This document shows positions 16,062 to 24,215 of a DNA stretch of 26,699 nt, one piece after another. Within the stretch, counting starts at the first letter, position 1; each line of letters opens with the position of its first letter. The position numbers and the translations under genes were made by a program. The notes under the pieces are model-generated. The model saw nothing but the letters and a program-made list of their open reading frames with translations. It did not search any database and was not told where the DNA came from. Source of the DNA: Peptococcaceae bacterium BRH_c23 (GTDB lineage Bacteria > Bacillota_B > Desulfitobacteriia > Desulfitobacteriales > Desulfitobacteriaceae); the NCBI GenBank assembly GCA_000961805.1, contig LADV01000169.1, positions 1 to 26,699 of the forward strand, in the 5' to 3' direction.

Positions 16062-17494
16062 TGCGACCTCCAATCAAGCCGGTACCGCCGCGTTCATCCC
16101 AATATGGGATTGATCCAGACTTAGTTAAAACCCGTGTCAGTGAGCTGCCTGGAATGACTTCGGTCATGCTGACCGATCTTTTCCCGGATCTTCCGGAAGT
16201 GATTTTCCCCAGTGATGCGGGAGTGTTAGTGATTCGCCAAGCTGCTGAAGCCGCTTTGCAAAACGTCGATATGAGCAAAATTAAGCCAGAACACTCTGTG
16301 AATATTCTTGCCTCCCATCACGGTTTTACCCTAATGGGTGGTGAGCCCTATGCGGAAATGCTCAAGACCCTTAAAGATGTTGTCGAGGCACGCACGGGTT
16401 GTCGCAACGTTCGCCTGCGGGCGGGTGTGGGACTTCGCTTCCGCGAGACGGAGGAGTATATCAAACGCCATGGCCTGGATGTCTATTTCGATGGCAAAGC
16501 TATTGGGGTAGCGCCGATTGATCAAGGGATTCCTATTGAGACGGAGATAGGAACCTTATTCGGACTTAAAAAGGTTTACGATGCAGACTGGATTATCCAT
16601 GCTCACAACAGCGATGTTCGTGAGGTTCATTTTCATCGCCAAGTTGATCGGGCTGTAAAGCCTTTCGGAATGTCTTATGCCCGAATCGAGACTCGTTCTA
16701 CGTACCATCAAAACCTCGGACCGAGAGCGGCTAACTTCACGGCCCGCGCTATTTTCGATTCAACCTTCGTGCAAAGTAAATTTGCCTTTGCTTCGTTTCT
16801 TACAGTCGCACCCAACGGGATCATCGGGGTGGATGTCGACAGTGATCTGTATGCCCTTAATGATAGGGTAACTCAAACTGGTTTACGTTATTACGGCAAA
16901 ATAATGACCTTATTCGGAGAACTTGAGGACTATATTTGTGCTTTAGATTTTCCTTGCCCAGTCGTTTACGTTTTCTCAGCGGGTGTCATCTATGCCAATG
17001 TTGTGGGCGCTAACACTGATCTTTATGATCTCGACTTACCTTTACCAGCTTATACCTGGTATACAGAGGCATTTTACGGTAAACAGGGTCGGCCTTTGCT
17101 TGCTGATATTCCCACAGTTAATCGGGCCATTAAAATGTGTGTACAAAATTATGCCTGGACCGGTTATCCGACGGCTTTTTTTAGTGAGCACATTCCGACG
17201 ATTGTTGTCGGACAGGAACAAGCCGAACTTTTTAATCGCGATCCGCAAAATCTTACCTATATGGACCATGCCATGGTGGCTGAGAGCACGGAGTCGGCTA
17301 TGGAATTTGCCTATAAGACCACAGGGACGAGAAAGGTCGTTATTTTTGATGGGGCTGTCGGTGGTATTAATGTCAGCGAATCTTTGGCCGAGGAACTGTT
17401 GCAGAAAGCTCCCGCTGTCAGCGCTAAAGTCGATGAAATCTTATTGCCGAAATGGCTGCGGCAGAGAGGAATTGAATTAGTACGCCCTAAATAG
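16061..17494 (+). CDS. Divergent lactate racemase (LarA)-like, putative NPN enzyme
   Basis: A 477-residue protein with LarA-like order: an N-terminal domain, then a GIPIETEIG..VYDADWII segment like the GTPV..ADLVI of LarA, then His190, Lys200 and His216. Their spacing (10 and 16) equals that of His174, Lys184 and His200 in Lactobacillus LarA, where Lys184 holds the nickel-pincer nucleotide and His200 binds nickel. The GFSGGRK sequence between them is lost. By alignment the catalytic His108 position is Leu125 and the Arg75 position is Phe89, so the reaction or substrate probably differs from lactate racemisation. LarE, LarB and LarC are encoded downstream on the same strand, which supports cofactor use. 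It overlaps the Fe-S gene by one base. The match to LarA is by hand alignment. Confidence 0.72.
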   Translation: MRPPIKPVPPRSSQYGIDPDLVKTRVSELPGMTSVMLTDLFPDLPEVIFPSDAGVLVIRQAAEAALQNVDMSKIKPEHSVNILASHHGFTLMGGEPYAEMLKTLKDVVEARTGCRNVRLRAGVGLRFRETEEYIKRHGLDVYFDGKAIGVAPIDQGIPIETEIGTLFGLKKVYDADWIIHAHNSDVREVHFHRQVDRAVKPFGMSYARIETRSTYHQNLGPRAANFTARAIFDSTFVQSKFAFASFLTVAPNGIIGVDVDSDLYALNDRVTQTGLRYYGKIMTLFGELEDYICALDFPCPVVYVFSAGVIYANVVGANTDLYDLDLPLPAYTWYTEAFYGKQGRPLLADIPTVNRAIKMCVQNYAWTGYPTAFFSEHIPTIVVGQEQAELFNRDPQNLTYMDHAMVAESTESAMEFAYKTTGTRKVVIFDGAVGGINVSESLAEELLQKAPAVSAKVDEILLPKWLRQRGIELVRPK

Positions 17495-17567
17495 AGATGC
17501 TGTTCTTTTCATTTCTAGTATAACCAGTAAAAAAGTGGAAGCTTAATAATAAATAGGATGGTGACAA

Positions 17568-18911
17568 ATGAGAGCTAGATCTTTAAGACAGTGGTTACAG
17601 GTTTTGAATACTGATGGTATGTTAAAACATGTTGATAAAAAAGTGAATCTTTCTTACGAACTGGCAGCTGTGGGTAAAAAAGCGGATGGACGCTTTGCGG
17701 TACAGTTTGATAAGCCGGGTGATTCGCAAGTACCCGTGGTAACAGGTATCGGTGGCAGCAGGGAACTCCTGGCACGGGCCATGGGAGTATCTGTCGATAG
17801 GGTGGCTGAGCATTTTGCCTGGGCTCAAGCCAATCCTATGGAATGCACCATAGTGGAAGCCGGGGCTGCGCCAGTAAAGGAAAGGGTTACCCATGATGTT
17901 GACCTGGGCACATTACCAATTCCCGTCCATCACGAAAAAGACGGCGGGCCATATATTACCGCAGGAGTGCTAATCGCCAAGGATCCAAAGACTGGCGTAA
18001 GTAATCTCTCGATCCACAGGCTCCATGTTTTAGGTCCTAATCGCTTGGGAATCTTGATCTTGCCCCGTCATCTCTCCCATTTTCACAGGATGGCTGAAGC
18101 AGAAGGAAAACCCCTGGAAGTAGCGATAGCTATTGGTTTGGATCCCATATTATTGTTAGCTTCCCAGGCTTTGACATCGCCTGGTTATGATGAGTATACT
18201 ATTGCCAGTGCTCTATATGGACAACCCCTAGAGTTAGTGAAAGGGGAGACTGTTGACCTCGAAGTACCTGCCCAGGCTGAAATAGTTTTAGAAGGCTATC
18301 TCCTGCCCGCTGTCCGAGAAATGGAAGGTCCTTTTGGCGAATATCCCAAATATTATGGCCCAGCTTCGCCGAAACCGGTTATTGAACTGACGGCAATGAC
18401 TTCTCGAATGGACCCTATCTTCCAGACCATTGTACCGGCAACCAAGGAACACTTGCTTCTGGGATCAGTTCCTCGAGAAGGAGGCTTGATACAAATAATT
18501 AGAAACGCAGTGCCGAATACCAGAAGTGTTCACCTTACTCCTGGAGGTACTTGCCGCTATCATCTGGCTATTTCTATCGACAAACAAAATGAGGGTGAGG
18601 CCAAAAATGCGATGTTTGCTGCTTTTGGCAGTAGTCAGGAAATTAAGCATGTAGTAGTGGTGGACAAAGATGTGGATATTTTCAATCCTGAAGATGTGGA
18701 GTGGGCTGTAGCTACTCGTTGTCAGGCCGGACGTGATGTCTTTATCGTTGAAAGGGCATTAGGCAATAAACTGGATCCTTCTTCTGATGATGGGATAAGC
18801 GATAAAATGGGTATTGATGCGACCGTGCCTTCAGATGCTCCAGTAGGACGCTTTGAGCGAATTCGTATTCCAGGGGAAGACAAAATTAAGCTCGAAGATT
18901 ATTGTTCCTAA
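17568..18911 (+). CDS. UbiD-family prenyl-FMN-dependent decarboxylase
   Basis: A 447-residue UbiD-family enzyme. The catalytic Glu-Arg-Glu set is visible: Arg151 (SIHRLHV), Glu253 and Glu258 (EGPFGE), with the glutamates five apart as in Fdc1. The C-terminal DVDIFNPEDVEWA stretch is also typical. These enzymes reversibly decarboxylate unsaturated or aromatic acids using prenylated FMN. The flavin prenyltransferase is encoded next. The family also holds hydroxybenzoate and furan-2,5-dicarboxylate (HmfF) decarboxylases; the LHVLGPNRLGILILP region recalls the HmfF side, but this is an impression only. It starts with ATG after AGGATGGTG, 73 bases after the LarA-like gene, probably the same transcript. 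Confidence 0.92.
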   Translation: MRARSLRQWLQVLNTDGMLKHVDKKVNLSYELAAVGKKADGRFAVQFDKPGDSQVPVVTGIGGSRELLARAMGVSVDRVAEHFAWAQANPMECTIVEAGAAPVKERVTHDVDLGTLPIPVHHEKDGGPYITAGVLIAKDPKTGVSNLSIHRLHVLGPNRLGILILPRHLSHFHRMAEAEGKPLEVAIAIGLDPILLLASQALTSPGYDEYTIASALYGQPLELVKGETVDLEVPAQAEIVLEGYLLPAVREMEGPFGEYPKYYGPASPKPVIELTAMTSRMDPIFQTIVPATKEHLLLGSVPREGGLIQIIRNAVPNTRSVHLTPGGTCRYHLAISIDKQNEGEAKNAMFAAFGSSQEIKHVVVVDKDVDIFNPEDVEWAVATRCQAGRDVFIVERALGNKLDPSSDDGISDKMGIDATVPSDAPVGRFERIRIPGEDKIKLEDYCS

Positions 18912-18978
18912 AGAAATTCGCCAAAAGGATTGTGGATAGTAGACTGGGTGGGAAATAATCATTAAGGAGGGGTAGAGT

Positions 18979-19545
18979 GTGACGAAACGTATAGTTGTAG
19001 GAATTACAGGTGCAAGCGGCTCTATCTATGCCTACACCCTCATAGAAACATTGGCCGCAATGGGTTGGGATGTGGAGGTCATTTTAACCCAGATAGGCGA
19101 GAAAGTACTGGCATATGAATGTGGGGTGGAGATAAAGGCCTTTTCTTCAGGAATTCATGTTCACGCCATAGACGACCTCTTTTCATCGTTAGCTAGTGGT
19201 TCATTTCGTAATGATGGAATGGTGGTTATTCCATGTTCAATGAATACTTTAGGTTTACTAGCCAACGGTATAGGGGATAATCTGCTTGCCCGGGCTGCCC
19301 AAGTGATGTTAAAAGAGAGGCGACCGCTGGTAGTAGTCCCGCGCGAGATGCCTTATAATATCATTCACTTGGAGAACATGTTACGGCTTGCTCGGGCTGG
19401 GGGCATTATTTTGCCTGCATCCCCAGGTTTCTATCATCATCCCCAGAGTATGGACGATTTAGTAAGGCATGTTGTCGGGCGCGTACTAGATCAGTTGGGC
19501 ATAGAACACACTCTGTACAAGCGTTGGGAAGGCGTCTTAACATAA
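18979..19545 (+). CDS. ubiX: UbiX-type flavin prenyltransferase
   Basis: A 188-residue flavoprotein-fold enzyme of the UbiX/Pad1 family, with GITGASGSIYAYTLIETL at the N-terminus, VVIPCSMNTLG around 75-85 and the PREMPYNIIHLENML and ASPGFYHHP segments. It prenylates FMN with dimethylallyl phosphate to make the cofactor of UbiD-type decarboxylases, so it serves the enzyme encoded just upstream. GTG start after AAGGAGGGG. Full length for the family (about 190). Confidence 0.95.
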   Translation: MTKRIVVGITGASGSIYAYTLIETLAAMGWDVEVILTQIGEKVLAYECGVEIKAFSSGIHVHAIDDLFSSLASGSFRNDGMVVIPCSMNTLGLLANGIGDNLLARAAQVMLKERRPLVVVPREMPYNIIHLENMLRLARAGGIILPASPGFYHHPQSMDDLVRHVVGRVLDQLGIEHTLYKRWEGVLT

Positions 19546-19587
19546 AAAGTAATTACAGGGCGCCTTTTTAGAACGCCTTGGAGTCGT

Positions 19588-19610
19588 GGGACTGGCAGTA
19601 TTCCAGTCCC
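19588..19610 (+). terminator. Terminator-like hairpin after ubiX
   Basis: A perfect 8-bp stem GGGACTGG/CCAGTCCC with a 7-base loop is followed by TTT, 43 bases after the ubiX stop. The T-tract is short, so read-through into larEBC is possible. Confidence 0.55.
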
Positions 19611-19638
19611 TTTAAGTAAAGTATCTATGGTAAATGTT

Positions 19639-19662
19639 AGCGGGCGGCGACTGTCGCCCGCT
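19639..19662. repeat. GC-rich inverted repeat
   Basis: A perfect 8-bp stem AGCGGGCG/CGCCCGCT with an 8-base loop lies about 30 bases beyond the ubiX terminator-like hairpin. No T-tract follows. It may be a second terminator element or an operator. Confidence 0.4.
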
Positions 19663-19934
19663 ACTTCCTAAACAAGACCATAATTGGACTTACGACTTGT
19701 CAAATTAGGCGAGTTGTTTTGCGCCGAGAATATACAGCAATTGGGTTAGGTAAAGGTAACGGCGGGTAAAAGTAATGGTAAAGTAACGGGGGTGCTAACC
19801 AACCTGGACATGCTGTTCATTGTTGGGCGGGAATGGAAATGGCAGTTGGGGCGGTTCTGAGAAATCTATTATTTGGTATCACGCGTTATCTAAGTTTCAA
19901 ATACTTTTATCGTGGAAATAAAGGAGGGTAACTT

Positions 19935-20759
19935 GTGGAATTAGTCAATAGGGAAAAGTTGAAAACACTGCGTAAAAATTTAAGAGATATGAAAAGTGTC
20001 GTTATTGCTTTTTCAGGTGGAGTTGACAGTACTTTTCTGCTTAAAGTTGCGGTAGAAGTACTAGGCGACAAAGCCTTAGCAGTCACAGCTACTTCCTCAA
20101 CATATCCTGCTCAGGAGCAGGCAGAAGCTCAAAAGCTGGCGCGCGAATTCGGGGCTAGACATAAACTAATCGTTTCGGAAGAATTGGAGATTGAAGGTTT
20201 TGCAGATAATCCGCCTAACCGGTGTTATTTCTGTAAAAATGAACTATTCTCCAAATTGTTAGTAGTCGCCAAGGATGAGGGAATAAATTACGTTCTTGAT
20301 GGTTCTAACTTTGATGACTTAAATGACCACAGACCGGGAATGAAAGCAGCAAAAGAATTGGGCGTACGCAGTCCACTGAAAGAAGCAGGCATCACAAAAG
20401 AGGAAATTCGTTGTTTTTCCAAGGAAATGGGTTTATCTACCTGGAATAAACCTTCCTTTGCTTGTCTTAGTTCCCGTTTTCCGTATAGCTCTAGAATAAC
20501 GAAAGAAAAGTTGAATCAAGTAGATCGAGGAGAAATGTTGTTGCGTTCCTTGGGTTTTCAACAGTTTCGATTACGTCACCATGGTGAAATTGCCCGGATC
20601 GAGATCAGCCGAGATCAATTCTTGCTTATGGTAGAAAAAGTAGACCAAGTCGTGGAAGAGCTTAAAGCTTGTGGTTTTATTTATGTTACCATGGACCTGC
20701 AAGGTTACCGGACGGGGAGTATGAATGAAATTTTATCTGAAGAGGACAAAAAAGTATGA
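19935..20759 (+). CDS. larE: LarE, ATP-dependent sulfur transferase for NPN cofactor
   Basis: A 274-residue PP-loop enzyme with SGGVDST at 27-33. LarE activates the carboxylates of the pyridinium mononucleotide intermediate with ATP and inserts sulfur, making the dithio pincer. Cys177 (PSFACLSSR) corresponds to the sacrificial Cys176 of Lactobacillus LarE. Two further cysteines, Cys97 and Cys100 (NRCYFC), are present; in LarE proteins with three cysteines these bind a [4Fe-4S] cluster that allows catalytic sulfur transfer. GTG start after AAGGAGGG. Overlaps larB by 4 bases. Together with LarB and LarC it forms the full NPN pathway. Confidence 0.94.
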   Translation: MELVNREKLKTLRKNLRDMKSVVIAFSGGVDSTFLLKVAVEVLGDKALAVTATSSTYPAQEQAEAQKLAREFGARHKLIVSEELEIEGFADNPPNRCYFCKNELFSKLLVVAKDEGINYVLDGSNFDDLNDHRPGMKAAKELGVRSPLKEAGITKEEIRCFSKEMGLSTWNKPSFACLSSRFPYSSRITKEKLNQVDRGEMLLRSLGFQQFRLRHHGEIARIEISRDQFLLMVEKVDQVVEELKACGFIYVTMDLQGYRTGSMNEILSEEDKKV

Positions 20760-21517
20760 ACGAAAAAAGCCTACGTGAATTACTCATAGGAATCAAGCAT
20801 AACGAAATTAGCGTTGATACAGGATTAGAAAAATTGAAAGATTTGCCCTTTGAAGATTTAGGTTTTGCCAAAATCGACCATCATCGCCAGCTCAGGCAGG
20901 GATTTCCCGAAGTTATCTATAGTGCAGGCAAAACAACTGAACAGATCGTTACCATCGTCGAAAAGTTGGCTGAAAGGGCAGATAATAACATTCTAGCCAC
21001 TAGGGCTAATTATGATGTTTATAAAGCAGTTGCCGCACGAATTCCTGACTCTGAGTATTATGATCTTGCTCGCTTAATCGTGATACGACGAGGTAAACAG
21101 GAAAGACGAGGACACATCTTAGTGGTGAGTGCGGGAACCTCAGACATACCGGTAGCAGAAGAAGCGGCTATTACCGCTGAAGTGATGGGGAACCGGGTGG
21201 AACGGCTTTATGACACCGGGGTAGCCGGTATTCATCGTTTATTAAGCCAAACGGATAAGCTTTTGGCCGCACGGGTCATAATCGTAGTTGCTGGAATGGA
21301 AGGAGCCTTGGTCAGTGTAGTTGGAGGGTTGGTGGACAAACCGGTGATTGCCGTGCCCACCAGTGTTGGTTATGGTGCCAGTTTCGGCGGGTTAGCCGCT
21401 TTGCTGGCTATGTTGAATAGTTGTGCCAGTGGTGTGAGTGTGGTCAATATCGATAATGGTTTCGGTGCAGGTTATCAGGCTAGTTTAATCAATAAATTAG
21501 GGGAGGCTGGGGCATGA
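20756..21517 (+). CDS. larB: LarB, pyridinium carboxylase/hydrolase for NPN cofactor
   Basis: A 253-residue protein with a C-terminal domain (about 118-250) like phosphoribosylaminoimidazole carboxylase (PurE): SAGTSDIPVAEEAA at 125-138 and PVIAVPTSVGYGASFGG near 196-212. LarB carboxylates the pyridine ring of nicotinic acid adenine dinucleotide and releases AMP, the first NPN step. Cys223 lies where Lactobacillus LarB has Cys221, which forms a covalent link to the substrate. It overlaps both neighbours by ATGA, so larE-larB-larC are translationally coupled. Confidence 0.95.
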   Translation: MNEKSLRELLIGIKHNEISVDTGLEKLKDLPFEDLGFAKIDHHRQLRQGFPEVIYSAGKTTEQIVTIVEKLAERADNNILATRANYDVYKAVAARIPDSEYYDLARLIVIRRGKQERRGHILVVSAGTSDIPVAEEAAITAEVMGNRVERLYDTGVAGIHRLLSQTDKLLAARVIIVVAGMEGALVSVVGGLVDKPVIAVPTSVGYGASFGGLAALLAMLNSCASGVSVVNIDNGFGAGYQASLINKLGEAGA

Positions 21518-22740
21518 GAATCGCCTACTTTCATTGTTTTGCCGGGATAAGCGGAGATATGACCTTAGGGGCTTTAGTTGATGCCGGTTTAGACTGGGAT
21601 CAACTGCGATCAGATTTAGCCAAACTTCCTTTAAGTGGTTATCAATTACAAATGGAGAAAGTGATTAAACAAGGCATCAGTGGGACCAAGGTACACGTTT
21701 TAACGGAAGAAGGCCATGTACACCGGCATCTGCGGCATGTTCAAGAAATAATTAGTAATAGTACGCTGCCGGACGTTGTTAAAGAAAAAAGTATCCAGGT
21801 TTTTACTCGGTTGGCTGAAGCCGAAGCAAAAGTACATCAAACATCTATCGACCGTATTCACTTTCATGAAGTCGGAGCGATGGATGCCATCATTGATATC
21901 GTTGGTTCAGTTATTGGTTTGTGGCGGCTGGGGATTGAGGAAGTATATGCCTCACCAGTGCATACCGGAACAGGCTTTACTAAATGTGCCCACGGGATAA
22001 TGCCAGTTCCAGCACCAGCGACTCTGGAACTATTGCAAGGGGTTCCCATTTACTCCCGGGATGTAGAAAAAGAATTAGTTACTCCAACTGGAGCGGCAAT
22101 TATTACCGCATATTGTCAAAATTTCGGCAGTATGCCGCCGATGCGGGTTAATAATATCGGTTATGGGGCAGGTGAACATGATTTAGTCATTCCAAACTTG
22201 CTGCGTTTAACCATTGGTGAGAAACTGGATCAGGTTAGTCACGACGGGCATATTCGTTACGGCGGCAAGGGTGATGTCCACCAAGGAGAAGCCCTGATGA
22301 TGGAAGCCAATATAGATGACATGAACCCGGAGTTTTTTGATTACCTGATTAACAAATTCCTTAAAGCTGGAGCGATGGATGTTTTCTTGCGAAAAATCCA
22401 AATGAAAAAAAATCGCCCAGCCATAGTATTAAGTTTATTGATTCATACCCATCAATTAGAAACATTCTATCAGCAAATATTTTCCGAGACAACGTCCATC
22501 GGGGTTAGGGTTTACCCTGTGACCAAGTATATGCTTCCTTATGAAATAAAGACGGTGCAGACCAGGCTAGGTCAAGCTAAGGTGAAAGTTGCCCGTTATC
22601 AGGATAGCCTGCGTAATGTGGCTCCAGAATATGAGGATTGCCGTAAATTAGCAGAAGAGCAACAGATACCGCTTAAAGAAATTTACGATATTATCAAATA
22701 CGCAGCTTACCAACAATTAGAACAAAAGGATCATAGCTAG
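21514..22740 (+). CDS. larC: LarC, nickel insertion protein for NPN cofactor
   Basis: A 408-residue protein starting with the LarC signature CFAGISGDMTLGALVDAG. HFHEVGAMDAIIDIVG follows near 116-131, and a C-terminal domain begins with MEANIDDMNPE. LarC is the CTP-dependent cyclometallase that inserts nickel into the pincer ligand. It is a single continuous frame here, unlike Lactobacillus where the two halves are joined by ribosomal frameshifting. His-rich segments (for example EEGHVHRHLRH) fit nickel handling. The most likely client in this window is the LarA-like protein at 16061-17494. Confidence 0.95.
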   Translation: MRIAYFHCFAGISGDMTLGALVDAGLDWDQLRSDLAKLPLSGYQLQMEKVIKQGISGTKVHVLTEEGHVHRHLRHVQEIISNSTLPDVVKEKSIQVFTRLAEAEAKVHQTSIDRIHFHEVGAMDAIIDIVGSVIGLWRLGIEEVYASPVHTGTGFTKCAHGIMPVPAPATLELLQGVPIYSRDVEKELVTPTGAAIITAYCQNFGSMPPMRVNNIGYGAGEHDLVIPNLLRLTIGEKLDQVSHDGHIRYGGKGDVHQGEALMMEANIDDMNPEFFDYLINKFLKAGAMDVFLRKIQMKKNRPAIVLSLLIHTHQLETFYQQIFSETTSIGVRVYPVTKYMLPYEIKTVQTRLGQAKVKVARYQDSLRNVAPEYEDCRKLAEEQQIPLKEIYDIIKYAAYQQLEQKDHS

Positions 22741-22919
22741 CAAACAACGTTTGTGGTAAAGCACATCTGACAGATCGGTTATCCAAAGCTTCGCAACCAG
22801 GGGCCAGTCATCGTTGACGATGACGAAGATTCCGCCAGAATAGTTTAGTTCGTCAATTTCCTATTGGAGACCAAAGAATGAAATCCTCCTAGCAAAAAGG
22901 TGGGAGGAGATTAATATCA

Positions 22920-22966
22920 ATGGTTCAAGCAAAGCCTTGTGCCATCTGACTCGGCGAATGCCGAGA
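22920..22966 (+). promoter_or_regulatory. Two-hairpin leader RNA (copy B), unidentified
   Basis: Second copy of the leader seen at 2255-2301. The outer helix is ATGG/CCAT (22920-22923 with 22942-22945), the inner helix CAAG/CTTG, and hairpin 2 is a perfect 6-bp stem CTCGGC/GCCGAG closing a GAAT loop. It ends 14 bases before the GGGAGG of the chemotaxis gene, about the same spacing as in copy A, so it may act on translation start. Confidence 0.55.
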
Positions 22967-22996
22967 CCATTATTACTTTAGGGAGGCGACGTAATC

Positions 22997-23830
22997 TTGA
23001 TGTATCATGTCACCAGAGCGCAACTGGAAGCATTTAAAACCTTGGAGGAAGTCATTCCTTACCTTTTAGGAGAAGATGCCGTATTGTTTACGACAAATAC
23101 GCAAAACTTTGATTCGATGTATACCACAAAAAGTTTTGTGACCTACAAGGCAAAAATAGGTGACAGACTGGTGGAGGGCAGCGGTGGTAAGCAATGTGTG
23201 GTGACAGGCAAACCGGTGGATAAACTCGTTCCGAAAGAGGTGTATGGGTTTACATTTCGAACGATTGCTCTCCCTGCTATTGAAGATGGCAAAGTTATTG
23301 GCTGTATTGCGGTAGCGAGAAGCAGAGAGAAGCCGGAATTGATCATCGAAATTGCGGACAATCTCTCCGCCAGTTCGGAGGAAATTGCTGCATCCTTGCA
23401 AGAAATGACAGTGTACGCGGACAAGAGTGTGGAATCCATGTCAGATTTAGAGAGTGCTATTAAAGCATTAATAGATGGACTAAAAATTATCGAAGAAATG
23501 AACGAGCTTGTTAAAAACATTGCTTCACAGACCAATTTGTTAGCGCTTAATGCAGCGATAGAGGCGGCCAGGGCTGGTGAACATGGGCGCGGGTTCGCAG
23601 TGGTGGCTGAAGAAGTGAAAAAGCTATCTCAGAAAAGTGTTGATGCAGTGAAGAACATTAGGCAGGCAATACTAAGTAGCCAGAAGAGCATCAATAATGT
23701 AGAGAATCAGATCAGCCAAAATGTTGCGACTACTCAGAACCAGGCGCAGATAACACATGACATAGAATCAGCTATGGCTGAAGTAGTAAATAGTGCTATG
23801 GGTTTATACGATGTTAGCAAAACAATCTAA
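22997..23830 (+). CDS. Soluble methyl-accepting chemotaxis-type protein
   Basis: A 277-residue protein without membrane segments. Residues 1-115 form a small sensor-like domain (PAS-like by pattern, not certain). Residues about 118-277 are an MCP signalling domain with the nearly invariant tip [20 protein letters not shown] (about 174-193) followed by [11 protein letters not shown], which contacts CheA and CheW. The coiled coil is short, as in cytoplasmic receptors of clostridia. TTG 22997 or the adjacent ATG 23000 can start it; GGGAGG is 10 or 13 bases away. A structured leader (22920-22966) precedes it. No other chemotaxis genes are in the window. The ligand is unknown. Confidence 0.88.
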   Translation: MMYHVTRAQLEAFKTLEEVIPYLLGEDAVLFTTNTQNFDSMYTTKSFVTYKAKIGDRLVEGSGGKQCVVTGKPVDKLVPKEVYGFTFRTIALPAIEDGKVIGCIAVARSREKPELIIEIADNLSASSEEIAASLQEMTVYADKSVESMSDLESAIKALIDGLKIIEEMNELVKNIASQTNLLALNAAIEAARAGEHGRGFAVVAEEVKKLSQKSVDAVKNIRQAILSSQKSINNVENQISQNVATTQNQAQITHDIESAMAEVVNSAMGLYDVSKTI

Positions 23831-23870
23831 AAGTCTGCGCAGTGATAGATGAATCCGTCTGAAAAAAGCT

Positions 23871-24003
23871 GAGGCGATACCGAATGCCGTTATGAGTCGC
23901 CATGTGGCGATAGTCTTTCCTTCGCCACGAAGTGTTTCTTTTGGGTAGGTGGCTCGGCGATAATCTCCACCGGAGACTATCGTGACTATCGTATCGCCAG
24001 GTA
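23871..24003 (+). pseudogene. 5S rRNA-like remnant with insert
   Basis: The ends GGCGATAC (23873-23880) and GTATCGCC (23991-23998) pair perfectly and resemble 5S helix I, with CCGAATGCC continuing the 5' side and CAGGTAA following the 3' side as after the true 5S. The interior is not 5S. It contains the two end blocks also found in the insert of the remnant near the rRNA genes (23886-23913 matches 542-569; 23967-23993 matches 723-749) around a shorter, different middle. A terminator follows, as in the other two copies. Confidence 0.55.
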
Positions 24004-24008
24004 AGAAG

Positions 24009-24041
24009 CAAAGAGACTACCACGTTAAGGTAGTCTCTTTG
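24009..24041 (+). terminator. Terminator after the second 5S-like remnant
   Basis: A perfect 13-bp stem (24009-24021 with 24029-24041) with a 7-base loop and a CTCTTTG 3' arm. It contains GACTACC/GGTAGTC as in the terminator of the intact 5S gene. It probably also ends transcripts from the chemotaxis gene. Confidence 0.75.
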
Positions 24042-24215
24042 TGTAGTAAACATATTGTTTTGAAGGCAAACAGGGCGTCCCTTTGGCTACCCCCTAGCTT
24101 TTAAATCCCGTCCTCACGAACGAATGCTGGAAAATATTAGGATAGTTAGCATCGTGGACTTGATTATCGATTATTTATAGATTTAGACACAAGAACCTGT
24201 CCTCTCATCTAATTA
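24042..24215. other. Non-coding stretch, nothing recognised
   Basis: AT-rich sequence between the terminator and the microprotein gene. No gene, RNA or clear repeat was seen. Confidence 0.4.

Larger units (their letters stand above)
19546..19934. other. Non-coding stretch between ubiX and larE
   Basis: About 390 bases without a gene. It holds the terminator-like hairpin at 19588-19610, a second GC-rich hairpin at 19639-19662, and a purine-rich stretch (about 19740-19795) with imperfect repeats of GGTAAAGTAACGG. The promoter of larEBC should be here but no convincing -35/-10 pair was found. Confidence 0.5.

Noticed and set aside
16677..17480. Alternative-frame open reading frames inside the LarA-like gene
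   Set aside because: They are shadows of the 477-residue frame, whose conserved motifs and tight coupling mark it as the real gene.
21514..22740. Programmed frameshift in larC as in Lactobacillus
   Set aside because: The frame is continuous over all 408 codons with both domains present, so no frameshift is needed.
22880..22966. c-di-GMP (GEMM) riboswitch before the chemotaxis gene
   Set aside because: GCAAAGCC is suggestive and such genes are often c-di-GMP controlled, but the two-part GEMM core and its order of conserved blocks are absent, and the element matches copy A, which lacks GCAAAGCC.
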